Source: Macrobrachium rosenbergii (lineage: Eukaryota; Arthropoda; Malacostraca; Decapoda; Palaemonidae). From it: a stretch of DNA of 64,000 nt. The position numbers and the translations under genes are program-made. Numbering within the stretch: position 1 is the first letter of the stretch; every line of letters begins with the position of its first letter. A model generated the notes under the pieces. That model saw nothing but the letters and a program-made list of their open reading frames with translations. It was not told the origin of the DNA and searched no databases. This document shows, piece after piece, positions 25,401 through 38,634 of this stretch. Where the stretch lies: the NCBI RefSeq assembly GCF_040412425.1, contig NC_089744.1, forward strand, positions 35,933,099-35,997,098, read 5' to 3'.

Positions 25401-28125
25401 ATGAACCTTATGTAGCAAACCAAATGAAGATGGGCCAGGAAATGAACCTTATGTAGCAAACCAAATGAAGATGGGCCAGGAAATGAACTTTATGTAGCAA
25501 ACCAAATGAATATGGGCCAGGAAATTAACTCTACGTAGCAAATCAAATGAAGATGGGCCAGGAAATGAACTTTATGTAGCAAATTCAATGAAGATGGGCC
25601 AGGAAATGAACTTTATGTAGCAAACCAAATGAAGATGGGCCAAGAAATGAACCTTATGTAGCAAACCAAATGAAGATGGGCCAGGAAATGAACCGTATGT
25701 AGCAAACCAAATGAAGATGGGCCAGGAAATGAACTTTATGTAGCAAACCAAATGAAGATGGGCCAGGAAATGAACTTTATGTAGCAAACTAAATGAAGAT
25801 GGGCCAGGAAATGAACTTTATGTAGCAAACCGAATGAAGATGGGCCAAGAAATGAACTTTATGTAACAAATGACATGAAGATGGGCCAGGAAATGAACTT
25901 TATGAAGCAAACTCAATGAAGATGGGCCAGCCAGGAAATGAACCTTATAGCAAACCAAATGAAGATGGGCCAGAAAATGAACCTTATGTAGCAAACCAAA
26001 TGAAGATGGGCCAGGAAATGAACCTTATTTGGCAAACCAAATGAAGATGGGTCAGGAAATGAACCTTCTGTAGCAAACCAAATGAAGATGGGCCAGGAAA
26101 TTAAGTTTACGTAACAAACCACAAGAAAATGGGCCAAGATATGAACTTTATATAACAAATCCCATGAAGATGGGCGAAGAAATGAACTTTATGTAGCAAA
26201 CCAAATGACAATGGGCCAGAAAATTAACTTTATATAACAAACTACATGAAGATATGCCCAAGAAATGAACCTTACTTAACAAATCACATGAAGGTGGGCC
26301 AAGAGATGAACTTTATATAACAAACCACATGAAGATGGGCTAAGAAATGAACTTTATATAACAAACCACATGAAAATGGGCCAAGATATGAACTTTATAT
26401 AACAAATAACATGAAGATGGGCCAAGAAATTAACTTTATGTAGCAAACCAAATGAAGAGGGGGCCAGGAAATGAACTTTATGTAGCAGACCAAATGAAGA
26501 AAATGAACTTTATGTATCAAACCAAATGAAGATGAAATGACTTTCCAGTATGTAGCAAACCAAATGAAGATGGGCCAGGAAATGAACTTTATGCAGCAGA
26601 CCAAATGAAGATTGGCAAGGAAATGAACTTTATGTATCAAACCAAATGAAGATGGGCCAGGAAATGACTTTCCAGTATGTAGCCAACCAAATGAAGATGG
26701 GCCAGGAAATGAACTTTATGTATCAAACCAAATGAAGATGGGCCAGGAAATGAACTTTATGTAGCAAACCAAATGAAGATGGGCCAGGAAATTAAGTTTA
26801 TGTAACAAACCAAATGAAGATGGCCAGGAAATGAACTTTATATAACAAACTACATGAAGATGAGCCCAAGAAATGAACCTTATATAACAAATCACATGAA
26901 GATGGGCCAGGACATGAACTTTATGTAGCAAACCAAATAAAGTTGGGCCAGGAAATTAACTTTACGTAACAAACCAAATGGAGATGGGCCAGGAAATGAA
27001 CTTTTCATGTAACAAACCAAATGAAGATGGCTAGGAAATGAACTTTATATAACAAACTAAATGAAGATGAGCCCAAGAAATGAACCTTATATAACAAATC
27101 ACATGAAGGTGGGACAAGAAATGAACTTTATATAACAAACCACTTGAAGACATAATAACATACTACATGAATACAGGCCAAGTAAAGAACTTTATTTAAA
27201 AACCACATGAATATAGGAAAAAATGAACATTACATAACAAACCATATGAAGACTGGCCAAGAAATGAACTTTATATAACAAACCACATGAGAGATGGGCT
27301 AAGAAATGAACTTTATACAACAAACCACAAGAAAATGGGCCAAGATATGAACTTATATATCATCACATGAAGATGGGCCAAGAAATGAACCATCTACAAC
27401 AAACCACATGAAGATGGGCAAAGAAATTAACTTTATATGACAAACATAAAATGGGCCAAGAAATAAATTTTATATAAACCACATGACGATAGGCCAATAC
27501 ATGAACTTCAAATTACAAACCACATGAAGATGGGCCAAGATATGAACCTTATATAACAACCAAAATGAAGATGGGCCAAAAAGTGAAATTTATATAACAA
27601 ACACATGAAGATGGGCCAAGAAATGAATCTTACATAACAATCTATAGACCAAGAAATGAACTTTATATAACAAATCACATGAAGATGGACCAAGAAAGGA
27701 AACTTATATAACAAATTACTTGAAGATGGGCCAGGAAGTGAACTTTATGTAACAAACTACATGAAGATGTGCCAAGAAATGGACTTTATATAACAAACTA
27801 CATGAAGATGTGCCAAGAAATGGACTTTATATAACAAACCACATGAAGATGTGACAAGAAATGGACTTTATATAACAAACTACATGAAGATGTGCCAAGA
27901 AATGGACTTTATATAACAAACCACATGAAGATGTGCCAAGAAATGGACTTTATATAACAAACTACATGAAAATGGGTCAAGAAGTGAACTTGATATAATA
28001 AACCAAATGAAGATGGGCCAAAAATGAACTTTTTACTACAAACCACATGGAAATGGGCCAAAAAGATGGGAAATTTGAATAACAAATCACATTGAGCTGG
28101 GACAAGAAATGAAACAAAAAACCAC
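19463..28125. repeat. Satellite array of a 41-bp unit, about 8.7 kb and roughly 210 copies
   Basis: The unit carries the motifs AAATGAAGATGGGCCAGG, AAATGAACTTTATGTAGC and AAACC. Two sequence types can be seen. Type A reads ATATAACAAACCACATG and dominates both flanks; type B reads ATGTAGCAAACCAAATG and forms near-identical runs in the middle (for example 22800-23280 and 25270-25880). Type B blocks are interrupted by type A blocks at about 21620, 22420, 23860, 24815, 26240 and 27050. Divergence at the edges and homogeneity in the core is the expected result of unequal exchange. The minus-strand open frames of 60-95 codons are by-products: 41 is not a multiple of 3, so the frame cycles every three units. 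Confidence 0.95.
27754..27960. repeat. Recently amplified satellite subtype, 5 near-identical 41-bp units
   Basis: Five consecutive units share the variants GATGTG and ATGGACTTT, not seen together elsewhere in the array, and differ from each other at only a few positions (CTACATG or CCACATG, one TGACAAG). This marks a local recent amplification near the right edge of the satellite. Confidence 0.85.
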
Positions 28126-30394
28126 AAAATTTTGCAGTGTAAAATCTGCAAATCTAATAAACGGGGGTAGACAAGGCAACGTACAGAATGATTCACTCTG
28201 TGTTAGGAAATAGTTAAAGAATAATATGTCCAAGAAAGTATTATACATGTTTGTCCCATAGTGTATCCCATATTAAACAACACAAGACTGATAAACTTGA
28301 TATTTACAGTTTCTAGTTACAAATTTCTGTTCTATACTAAAACTGATCGCCTACTCTTCAAAAGCAGATAAAAATCAGACAAATATTTAAAAAAAAAAAG
28401 CCAGATTTCCGGTACTAAACACTTAGCACAGGCCTCTAGATAAGTTATTAAATCACCAGACCTAGCGAGAAAAAGCTAACTGGTGGCTACTTGCAAATAA
28501 TCAATGTACTTGGCTGAAATACAAGCGGGTCGTCTCACTAACGAACTCATCTTAAATAGTCGAAATGAACAGATAAATTATCAGCAATGACCACAATGAA
28601 TTGAATCATAATTTGAAACGAAGGAAGATAAAGAAAACAATGTTCCGAAAATAAACATGATTCACGTACACGGATATATTAAGATTTGGAACGAATCAAA
28701 ATCCTGTCGACTGGCGGTGGTTGCGCTTTCACACACCTCCCATTTCCCTCTCGCCCATCTCCCCGTACCTCCCATCCTCTTCTCTTTGCCCCCGTTGCCC
28801 TCACGGGTAACCCATGAGGTTCAATCAAGATGACTCCATTTTGAACTGTATATCAAGAGAGAGGGAAGGTCACAAAGACGATGAACGAAACATACCCGAA
28901 AAATCATGAGTGACTCCTTTTAACTGTATTATCTGGTTTAACTGAACGCCCCTTATAACAAGCACTCTTTTCTGTGATCAAGTTAAGGCACTCGTGCAAT
29001 CAGAATTTTCCCGGTTCAGAAATGTAACTGAGAAGTCAAGAAAGAACTATAAATAAGAGAAACAAAGGAAAGCATATAAAATATATAAATAATAAGTTAG
29101 ATAGTAAAGTGAAATAAATAACATAATCAATTATGAAGTGAGACTCATACCGACCTGCTCTTTAGAAAGAACATTTGCGCAATGCTTGAAATTTTCAAGT
29201 TCCAACGAAGATCCAGACAACGACGGTGATTTGAGCCTTGTTATCTCGTTCAATACTATCTCAGTTTGGGAAATTTTCTTGCACTGAAAAATGGTCATGA
29301 AATGACAGATTTTTCGTATATCTTGTAATATGAAAGTAGGGTCGTATTGTGAAGCAACGTTACTACGTACAATTTCTCAAGTTCCTCTGAATTTTATGAC
29401 GAACAGAAACCAAAGGAAGTTGATTACTGGTTAAACATGGTAAGCAACGCAGCTGGGTACGTAGGAAGGATCATTGCAAAGTAGCCATATTGAGCCAACA
29501 GTTTGTGTGCAAGGAGTACTGTAGTGTATTCGGTATTTTTCTACGGGGATAAACGTTCACGTACTAAACTGTTTTGGAATAGGTTTAATGAGACATACGA
29601 GAATACTTCATAAAACGTCAAATATGGCAAAATTTTACACACATCTCTGCATCAGGCAGAGCATTCGTGAAGAACATTAAAAAATACAAGATGAAAAATG
29701 AAATGACAGTCGAAAGTATAGGATTGACCCAAATCATCTTCAAATTAGTAACGCTGTAACTGACTTTTCAAATAAAGGTCTTTTCAGTCCCCTCAGCCTC
29801 GAAGCATGTTGAAGTTGTGTTTTTGTTAATATAATATATGTAATATTTAAAACTTACTTTTACTCTAAAAATATCCATGAGTCTTGCGGGTATTATTTCT
29901 GTAATGACATATAACCCATGAATCATGTAATATGTTATTTTTTTAAAACGTGAAAATTAATTTATATGCAAATAAAAAAAGCCTTAAAGTATGAACCTAA
30001 AAGTGTTGTTCCGTATCCTGAGAATTACTTCAAACCTGAAGTTAATACTATTAAGACGAGCAACCATTCATAAGACAAGCCATTCCTTTCAGAGTAAGTT
30101 TCCAAACGGCCGAATATCCACACAGTAAAAGGTCAACAGTTATCTCTGCTAGGAACAGTGTCACCCGAAACCTTTTACAGTTAGCCAAACACACTGACTA
30201 TCCCACTAAAAGGGGACCATGTATGACCAATATATTGGATTAAACATTTCGAAAATGACATTTAAGCCACGTTCACACTCACTTAACAGAGATTTTAATG
30301 CCTCGTAGAAAATAATCCACGAGAGTAAGATCACTCGAAGATTTTTGACCTACATTAAAACGCATCAGTATACTAATCCTCTATCCTATAACTT

Positions 30395-30483
<89 letters not shown>

Positions 30484-31799
30484 GGCACTTACTAACCACG
30501 TTCAAAAGAGGGATCAGACTGCTCTAGAGACAAGGGCCAGAGCTAGCACAAGGCCACCTAATCACCAAAAACAGTAACTATTCAGTCTCTTAATCCAACC
30601 GGTAAGCGTTAACGTGGTTAATGCTTATGAGAAAGGAATCCAAGAGAGGACCTCATAAAAATGACTCCAGGGGTCAACAAAATTTCCATCTCAAACGAAA
30701 AACCCAGGACCCACTGAGTGGGTCCTGGAAAAACCTACATAAGGCTACGATGGACAGAGCACGTACACAGAATGGTTGGCCAGATGACTGACGGAGGGTA
30801 CAGACTACAGAGCTAAGAAAAGGATAACCAGAAGGTTGGCAAACACTTGAGGAGACTTTTAGGTGGGAAGAAGCTCCTAAATAGGGCATGAACTGGGCAC
30901 TGAAGTGGGCGAAGTCTACCGTATTATGTGCAGGACTGGGTGACACCTACCGCAATATGTGCAGATGTGGGTGAAATCGACGTCAGGAGTGGAGCCACTT
31001 GCTACAGTTACATTAAAGGAAACAAAATACTTTAAAATAAACCACCACCAGGTTGCCATGTACAGGAGCCACCAACTACGAGAGAAGAATTGATATTTTG
31101 ACTTACAGAAAATAAAGATGTAAAAAAATGGTTTAATTAGTGATTAATGAATAATAAAAAATTCTATTCAAACCTCCTAGGATCATTATTAACTGGGATC
31201 GTCTTCTCTTGGGAAATAAGTCAAAACCTTTTGTTAACTGAAAACTAGTCCTCAGAAATGACAGGCATTAAATACCTGTGCATTGAAAATGGTTTTGGAC
31301 AAAGCTAAAACGGTTTGCAACGCTTACACATAATGTGGCTTTCAGCGTAGATGCTCTACAGGAATCTGGCAACTTGCTGCAAGTGGTAAAATATTTCCAG
31401 TGGTCATGATGTGACGGTGATCTTAATTCAATTCGTAACGAACCTGCAAAGGAGAAAAAAAGTTCTTACAGAAAGAAGAACAAATGAAACTAGAAACATT
31501 CAGAAAACAAACATCCCCACTCATCGAAGTTATTTCTTTAGAAGACACATATGAAATAATGTTTAGCCGGTTCTAGTGTGACATGGGATGCGTTTAACAT
31601 GAAAAATACCCTGTAATTTATTTTTCATTTAATATAAAAAATGTTCACCCCTTGTGATGTGAAACCTACCTCGTCGAGGCCCTCCCCTTCTCAATTACAT
31701 GAAATGACTATACATTTTGACAAATTACTGATCACTCACGTCTCTTATAAATGAACGCAAAAATGAAAAATCATGAGCCGCCCATTCAGCGCTAATTAC
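28126..31799. other. No gene seen
   Basis: AT-rich sequence with a pyrimidine-rich patch near 28735-28800 and the (GA)n tract. At 30680-30960 lies a GC-richer stretch with a 90-codon minus-strand frame of unknown nature. Its plus-strand reading (LRWTGHVHRM-like) faintly resembles a retrotransposon C-terminal end, but too weakly to call. Confidence 0.5.
30400..30481. repeat. (GA)n microsatellite
   Basis: About 40 uninterrupted GA units, the longest pure GA tract in the window. Confidence 0.95.
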
Positions 31800-31927
31800 A
31801 GTGGGCCTATTCCACCATCAATTAAATTCTCAGGCTTAAAACCTCATTTAAGAACGACCTATAGTCTGTTCAACATTTTAAGATCGCTAGGGTGGGGCCA
31901 GGAAAAGAATACAGCGACGCCAGATCT
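31800..31927 (+). repeat. Interspersed repeat family R3, copies in inverted orientation
   Basis: Contains gggcctattc, ctatagtctgttcaacattt, aagatcgctagggtggggcc and ggaaaagaatacagcg. The reverse complement of 32705-32815 shares these blocks in the same order, and a third partial copy (ttctaagatcgctagggtgg) is at 40775-40795 on the plus strand. Confidence 0.6.
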
Positions 31928-32704
31928 ATTTATCCTTTTAAATCTCACCCTCGAGGTTAATCCCTTGTTTATGGCTTTACCTGAGATCTGCCATTTACTG
32001 TACTTCGTTTTCTAAAGAAACAACGAGTAATTTTTGGTTGTTGTTGATGATTTTCCGTTCTTTGCGTGCTTTTTGGGAATAATAATCATAGTTCTTATAA
32101 TAATACCATAATGTGTTTAATGCATTAAAAATCTTAAAATCTGTGTGGGTGGTTCGGCAGGAATGGCTTTTCAAGCCATTTGATTATTGTCCATACTCCA
32201 TGCATTTATTTATGGTTACATGACTGTATTTTTTCAGTGCCTCTGCAGGTTAAATAAGCTACTTATCATTTAGGAGAAAAAAAAATTACTATTAATTACA
32301 GGGCACCCTTGTTGTTTCTTTAATATGAAATATCTTAAAATGTTATCAACAGTTTACTTGACCTGGGAGTAAAGATGTTGGCTGTGGGGAGATCTGATCC
32401 GCTCTGGCTATCCCTTGGGCTATCAATACTGTCCAGTGACTGGCTGCTTGAGGTGACCACCATTGTTATTGTTTTAGATCGAGCTGGCCATATAAATACC
32501 CTCGCTGACCACGTGTCTAAGGTTTGGCAGCGGCGGCCAAAAATTATGCCATGTCTCTTTGTTTTTGTGAAGATAAATTAGGCTTGTACTGCAAATAGGT
32601 GAAGCCTAATATGTTTCGATGTTATCTTTAAATGAATAACACTTCTTTTTAAAATTCCACATGAACAAGCTCTAACAAGGCAAAACTTTTAATCATAACG
32701 AGAC

Positions 32705-32815
32705 GTTTGACACCGCTGTATTCTTTTCCTTGCCCCAACCCCACGATCTTAGAATGTTAAACAGACTATAACCAAGCTTTACCGAAGTCCCATTAAAATC
32801 GATAGGCCCAGTTGG
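32705..32815 (-). repeat. Interspersed repeat family R3, inverted copy
   Basis: On the minus strand it reads gggcctatcg, ttatagtctgtttaacattc, taagatcgtggggttggggc and ggaaaagaatacagcg, matching the copy at 31800-31927. Confidence 0.6.
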
Positions 32816-32910
32816 AACTACTTATGTGTCCTGACTTCTCAACCTTAAAAAAAGGAATGAATGAACTAATGGAATAGAATGGAATAGAATAAAATGGAAT
32901 AGAATGGAAT

Positions 32911-33215
32911 GGAATGGAATATAGAGTTTAGTCCAAAGGCCAAGCACTGGGACGTATGAGGTCATTCAGCGGTGAAAAGGAAATTGAGAGTAAAAGTTTG
33001 AAAAGTGTAACAGGAGGAAAACCTCTCAGTTGCAATATGAATCAACTATTAGGAGAGGGTGGACAGTAAGATGGAAGAAAGAGAATATGAACGGAGGTAC
33101 AGTAAAAGGAATGAAAGCAGTTGGGGCTAGGGGGCGTGGCGACGCTGCAAAGACACTTAAGTAATGCCTACAATGCACCGCATGAGGTGCACTGACGGCA
33201 CTAACCCCCTACGGG
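32911..33215 (+). repeat. Interspersed repeat family R1, copy 3, flanked by long direct repeats
   Basis: Full-length copy preceded by a run of GGAAT-like pentamers. It is bracketed by two copies of a segment of about 55 bp (32814-32869 and 33217-33270) that both contain gaactacttatg, gtcctgacttctcaacctta and aatgaatgaa. This is much longer than a normal target-site duplication. Confidence 0.85.
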
Positions 33216-33583
33216 AGAACTACTTATGCGTCCTGACTTCTCAACCTTAAAAAATGAATGAATAAACTAAAATGGATTATATTTAACGCCTGAACAAGCA
33301 CTACATTTGATGCCTGACTATCACTTTATCAACCATCAACCTTTCTTTGTCTAATTATCCCGTTCGTTACGTAAGCCCCACACAAAACTGAAATGAACAT
33401 CTTAAATTTAATGGGTTACGTCTTTCCTTTTGGAAGGCAAAACCAACTTGAAGACGTTGGCCTGTGTCGATCAGAAACTCTTACAGTAGTTATGGTTTAC
33501 TTATAGTAACTACGTGATAAAATGTTGCAAATTCACGTTAAACAGCACCATTCAATACGGCTGAGAGAGAGAGGTCTCTCAGG

Positions 33584-33634
<51 letters not shown>

Positions 33635-33848
33635 TTGGACATGTTTTCGCATAATTAACACCTGTCTACCTACATGTATACCAATGTCCTGCACTGGAAT
33701 GTGCTGCTGTTGACTGATTGATTGAGTTGGCCTAATGCCAACAGGGGCTCTTGCTCCTTAAGAAGCCCGTAAATGGTCTGTGAACTTCACAGGTACCAAC
33801 TGGTCTAAACCTATGCATGCATATATATATTGTGTGTTGATGCTTTGT

Positions 33849-33909
<61 letters not shown>

Positions 33910-34338
33910 GATCTGTGCACTGTACCAATAGGCATTGACAATTCTGGTTATAACCTGATGAACCTATCCTTAAAAACAACATATAAAAAAGTCTCCCTAG
34001 CGTACTTAGTCAAAGGAGGGTCTCGGGAGGGTGAAAGAGCGATGCCAAATGTACTTCCCTCATTGTACAAATAAGGCTACTGAAGACTCCCTTTCGATTC
34101 TTTAAAAAAGCTTTATTTAAGAAACACATCTCATTATAATTGACGGCAGTTTTTTATGATAATATTGTTAGAAATACAATATGAAAATATTAAGATAATG
34201 TGACACGCCTTCCTCTCGTTCTGCCACATCTGCGTTTACCCTAAGGCGATGGTGAGGAGGAAACAATTAATAGTTTTGGGTCAGTAGCCTTGGACTAACC
34301 CATTCCATTAAAGGCCCTCTGGGTCAACACAGGGAACA

Positions 34339-34894
34339 TTGGATATTTCCCCAAAACGAAGCATCAGCCCTCAAACAAATGAAATGTTATGCAAATGCTA
34401 CAAAACATACAGCAGAAGCAACGGGGAAGAAGTGGGATACACAGGGGTCCGATTTTCCAAGAACGTAAAAGGAAAAAATAGACCAAAACCTGTTACTCCT
34501 TTCGACGAAAGAGTTTTACGCCAAACTATTTTTAATTTCCATGAAAGGCAGAAAATTCCAGCAGTGGAGAAAATATTACAAATGAAAGAGAATACAAATT
34601 TCATTGGATGCAAGGAGTCATAAAGAAAAGTTATGCATAAAATAGGATTCAAATTTTTAACAGTAAATGACGGAAGTTCTTGATAGAAGTGATATGATAA
34701 GAGCAAGAACTAAATTCTTACGGGAGATGAAAGACATGATGAACACAGAAGCCTGTTCAGTTGCCTACCTTGATGAAACATGGTTAAATCAGAATTTTAC
34801 TCTAAATAAATGCTGAGTAGATACAGAGTCTGCAAAGGCAACGGGGATAAATCCACCGACTGGTAAAGGTGGCAGACATGATTTTGCGCTCCAG
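34339..34894 (+). pseudogene. N-terminal and catalytic fragment of a DDE (YLDETW family) transposase
   Basis: A first open frame (34339-34620) ends in VLRQTIFNFHERQKIPAVEKIL, typical of the helix-turn-helix linker region of this family. It stops at a TAA where a leucine codon is likely, continues RKVMHKIGFKF, then shifts frame by one near 34680 and reads RTKFLREMKD...SVAYLDETW (34766-34783). That is the first catalytic aspartate box. NKC follows, with a TGA (34813-34815) where the family usually has tryptophan, and the similarity ends at about 34894. Two stops and a frameshift make it inactive. It belongs to the same family as the fragment at 2677-2878 but holds a different part. Confidence 0.6.
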
Positions 34895-35173
34895 AAATTG
34901 AAACAAAATCTGCAAAAATATTTCTATGAATGAAATAATGCAGACAAATATCAAGTGGCTATGAAGAACAGTAGATTACGTTAACACCTTGTACAATAAT
35001 AATTATAACAGGATATATCCTGGTATAAAATGATCAATGATTATAAATTAAATGATCCCTTTAATTCCTAAAGGTAGACCAATGTAACTTCGTATAATAA
35101 GTATAGCATAGCAAAACTATAGCATAAAATAATGAAAATAAGTAATGTGCTTACATGTAAAAATAAAAGAAAT

Positions 35174-35251
<78 letters not shown>

Positions 35252-35542
35252 ATTTCCAATGTACAGAGATTATTCTTCAAATTACATTTGTGCAACCGTT
35301 AAACAACCTTGACAATACCTAAAATTTAAGAGAAAAACAAAGAAACGAAAGAAAAACTTTACTGGTTAAAAGAAGACAAACGAGCCTAATAATTACTGGA
35401 AGTGATGTGAAAAACAGTCCAAAATTATGACTTTACATTTAAAGGAGGGAGCGAGTTACCTCGTGATAGTTATTTAAATTTAATTTTTGATCACATATCT
35501 TCATTTATGATGATAACGTTTCTAAAAGAAGAGTTAGCTCTA

Positions 35543-36171
35543 CAGTAAAACCAAAATGACTACGAACATGGCTGTCATTAGCTGCGGCGCCAGACTTCTT
35601 CCTGACTGATAATCCGACTACCGTCAATCTGCAACCCTCACTTCGGGGTTCTTTAATCCGGTCGTAAAATCCTACTTATCCCTCCCACGGGCTTTCCAGA
35701 AGAAAGAGACCGTTCCGGGACCAGGCCGACTTAATTTACAATCTTTGAGGAGCCACTATAACAGTATTTTTTTCCCCCTTGTATCAATTATTTTCATCAG
35801 CGAGTCTGGGCTAGATATTTGGCATTTGTACAATTCATTTAGATGATTAGAAAGAAAACCATCCGTATCCTACCCTGTTATCAAAACAGTTTGATATATG
35901 ATATCAAGTTTTCATTTACTGTAATTTTTTCTTACTATAAATCATCCTTTACTGTCATCAAATTTCAGTTCTTTCGCTCATTTTACGTTTCCAGTGTTAG
36001 AAACGCTGAACAATAGCGTCAAGCCGTTTACCCTTTCTGACCTGGTATGAGGAAGATGTGGCAGCGACGCGATATCCTTCCTAACTTCGGTCAAGGTTTT
36101 ATGAATCAAATCTGGTAAAAGTGGCAGAGTCTAAAAGGTACTACATGTTCGTAGTCATTTTGGTTTTACTA
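35543..36171. mobile_element. Mariner-like MITE, 629 bp
   Basis: Terminal inverted repeats of about 28 bp start CAGTAAAACCAAAATGACTA at the left and match the inverted right end, with a flanking TA dinucleotide on both sides. CAGT ends and TA target duplication are the hallmark of Tc1/mariner elements. The right end reads ACTA rather than ACTG. There is no open transposase inside. Confidence 0.75.
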
Positions 36172-36680
36172 TAAACTCTGTTGTTTAGCCTACAAGGGAA
36201 CCAAACCAAGAAATACCAAAGAGGATTATAACAGATCAAGGTCTTAGGAAGGAAAAGGTATCCACAATCCACGAGTTACCTTCAAGAAACGGAGGTATGT
36301 CAGAGCTGTAAAGCGATTGGGGGCCCCTTTAACCAAGTACGCTAGGGGGACTTATAAATATGCAAATTCGCAGGTAAACAAGGATTATTACAGAGGAAAC
36401 CCGCCTACGTTCTACAGAAGCACAATAATCTTCCCTATAGATTAATTTCTTTCGTTATCCAATTTATATTTAATTATAGTTTTGAAATCGGCCACGATAC
36501 ATTTAAAAATTATCTGTCGCACTGATTTGTACAGCTTCACAATAATGAAGAAATTAAGCCCTTTTTGTACCTCGACGCGATGACGCACAAAGGCTACCAT
36601 GATTATCTTCGATAAATGAAATAAATGAATTATGAATATAATAATATTCGATACAAGAACTAAATCTGCGATTCGATAAC

Positions 36681-36733
<53 letters not shown>

Positions 36734-38563
36734 GTTTTCTGTTGCTACGGAAGCCATCATGTAAGAAAATGCAAAATAATCGATGGGTAACGTTGCTAAC
36801 CATGTCTACTTATTTATGATCAATCGCTAAAAACCAATACGTAACATATAACAAATTTACTTCCGAAATAAACGCTTTCGGTGAGCTAATCATCAGATTT
36901 CTGGTAAATAAAATTATATTAACAGAAAACGACAGTTCACTTATGTCGATGCGTTTTAATAACATTTCGAACATAAACTGTTGCTATTCAGAGCCCGTAT
37001 TGCACAGCAATATAGGAAATAAATTCATTTTTTTTTGCCCTGCTGTAAAGCGATCATTTTACCAATTTTATCAAATACAGAGACGTAGACTCTTTCAGCC
37101 TTTAGATATCAGTTTGCATTTGCACGAATACAAGCAGGCTCTGTTGCTATTTAAATGCTGAAAACATTATTAGAACCACCAATAATAAAAGTGCAGCGCT
37201 AGATTGACTTAATTAAAACGTGGTAATTAATTTGGCAGAAAACAAAGGGTTAAATATGTCATTTAATTCGCTTCCATAGAAATGCCTAACTGAAAAGTAC
37301 ATAATGAAAAGGTCACTTGTTATAACTGTAAATGAAAATGGCGTAATTAATGGCTGGATTTAAATAGCCTGGCCAAGTTGATGGCCGTGACGAACGTCCC
37401 TAGAAAATTTATAGTTAATGAAAAAGTTTAACGAACTATGGTCAATATTTATAATTTTAAAGGAAGATACAATAAGGCACTTTGAACAGATATGAAGTTG
37501 GAGGGAACTTAAATATTCTTGCAGACTCTATGGGAGAAAACACCAATATAATAGAAGCACTTAATTGCACACCTTTTCGAAGTTCTTCGTAAGATCTCGA
37601 AAAACTTTATACATACATTTGGTCATCAGTTTTACATCCTAAATGGCATGAATCACTGCATGACTGAAATAATCCAGCAATCTTTTGAAACATAAGATAC
37701 ATAATCATATCACATTAACTTCCCCACGCTCGCCCCCTCCCCTTTCCCCCGTCTCATCCAGGCAAACCTATAGTTACGATAATCGTTCAAGGAACTGCTT
37801 CGACGTAGGTGCTTCTAAATGGACTGAAACAATTTTTGTCACACTTTTTTTATATTAACAAATATTAAGCCACAATTATCGTTTAGTATCCAATTCGCTA
37901 TACCTTGGGAATAACTTAATACCCACCGACAGGATTCGAACCGTTAACTGGTTTAGAAACAACGATACACAGTGACTTGATGGTTCAATGGTCCAAGCAC
38001 TGTCTATTGTTGTTTCGATACAAGGCAACACTTCGATTCCTGCCGGTGATGAAGCGCTTATCAAATGCAATTCACCGTGTAAGTTATTCCCGAGGTAAAG
38101 TGAATTGGATGTTAACGATATTTATGGCTTAATAATATTTATGAATGAACAAACGTATTCTTGTGAAGGCCGGCAATAAGGAAACGGGATATCTTGGGTG
38201 AATCCATACCATCATGAGGAAATATGATCATCGCAAAATACAGGACTAGAGGGCTGATAAATGCCTTTCACGTATGGTTCTGTTTACTTCAAATTAGACC
38301 CTTCCTTTCATTTTCAGATTACCTTTGAATTTCTTTACCCGATTGATACCAGTAATTGTGGTCCTTTATGCATGTATAAGAGTAGTAACGCAATTTTATT
38401 ATCGTCCGTATCAGCAACTGAATACTATTCAAGGTTCTTTCTTTGGTCTTTTTTTTTTATTTTAAATTGTCCTATCACCAGACATTACAAGTCAAGCATG
38501 TCAAAGAAAGACGGCTCGGACACGAAGAAAATTCTTTATGGAAGCAGAATATATAATTGGAAG

Positions 38564-38634
<71 letters not shown>

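Noticed and set aside
21581..27714. Minus-strand frames of 60-88 codons with LHLVCYIKFISWPIFIWFAT-type sequence
   Set aside because: They are translations of the 41-bp satellite, which lacks minus-strand stops in its consensus. The frame cycles every three units and each run is broken by indels.
19463..28125. CRISPR-like array
   Set aside because: Units are directly adjacent 41-bp tandem copies with no unique spacers, in a eukaryotic genome.
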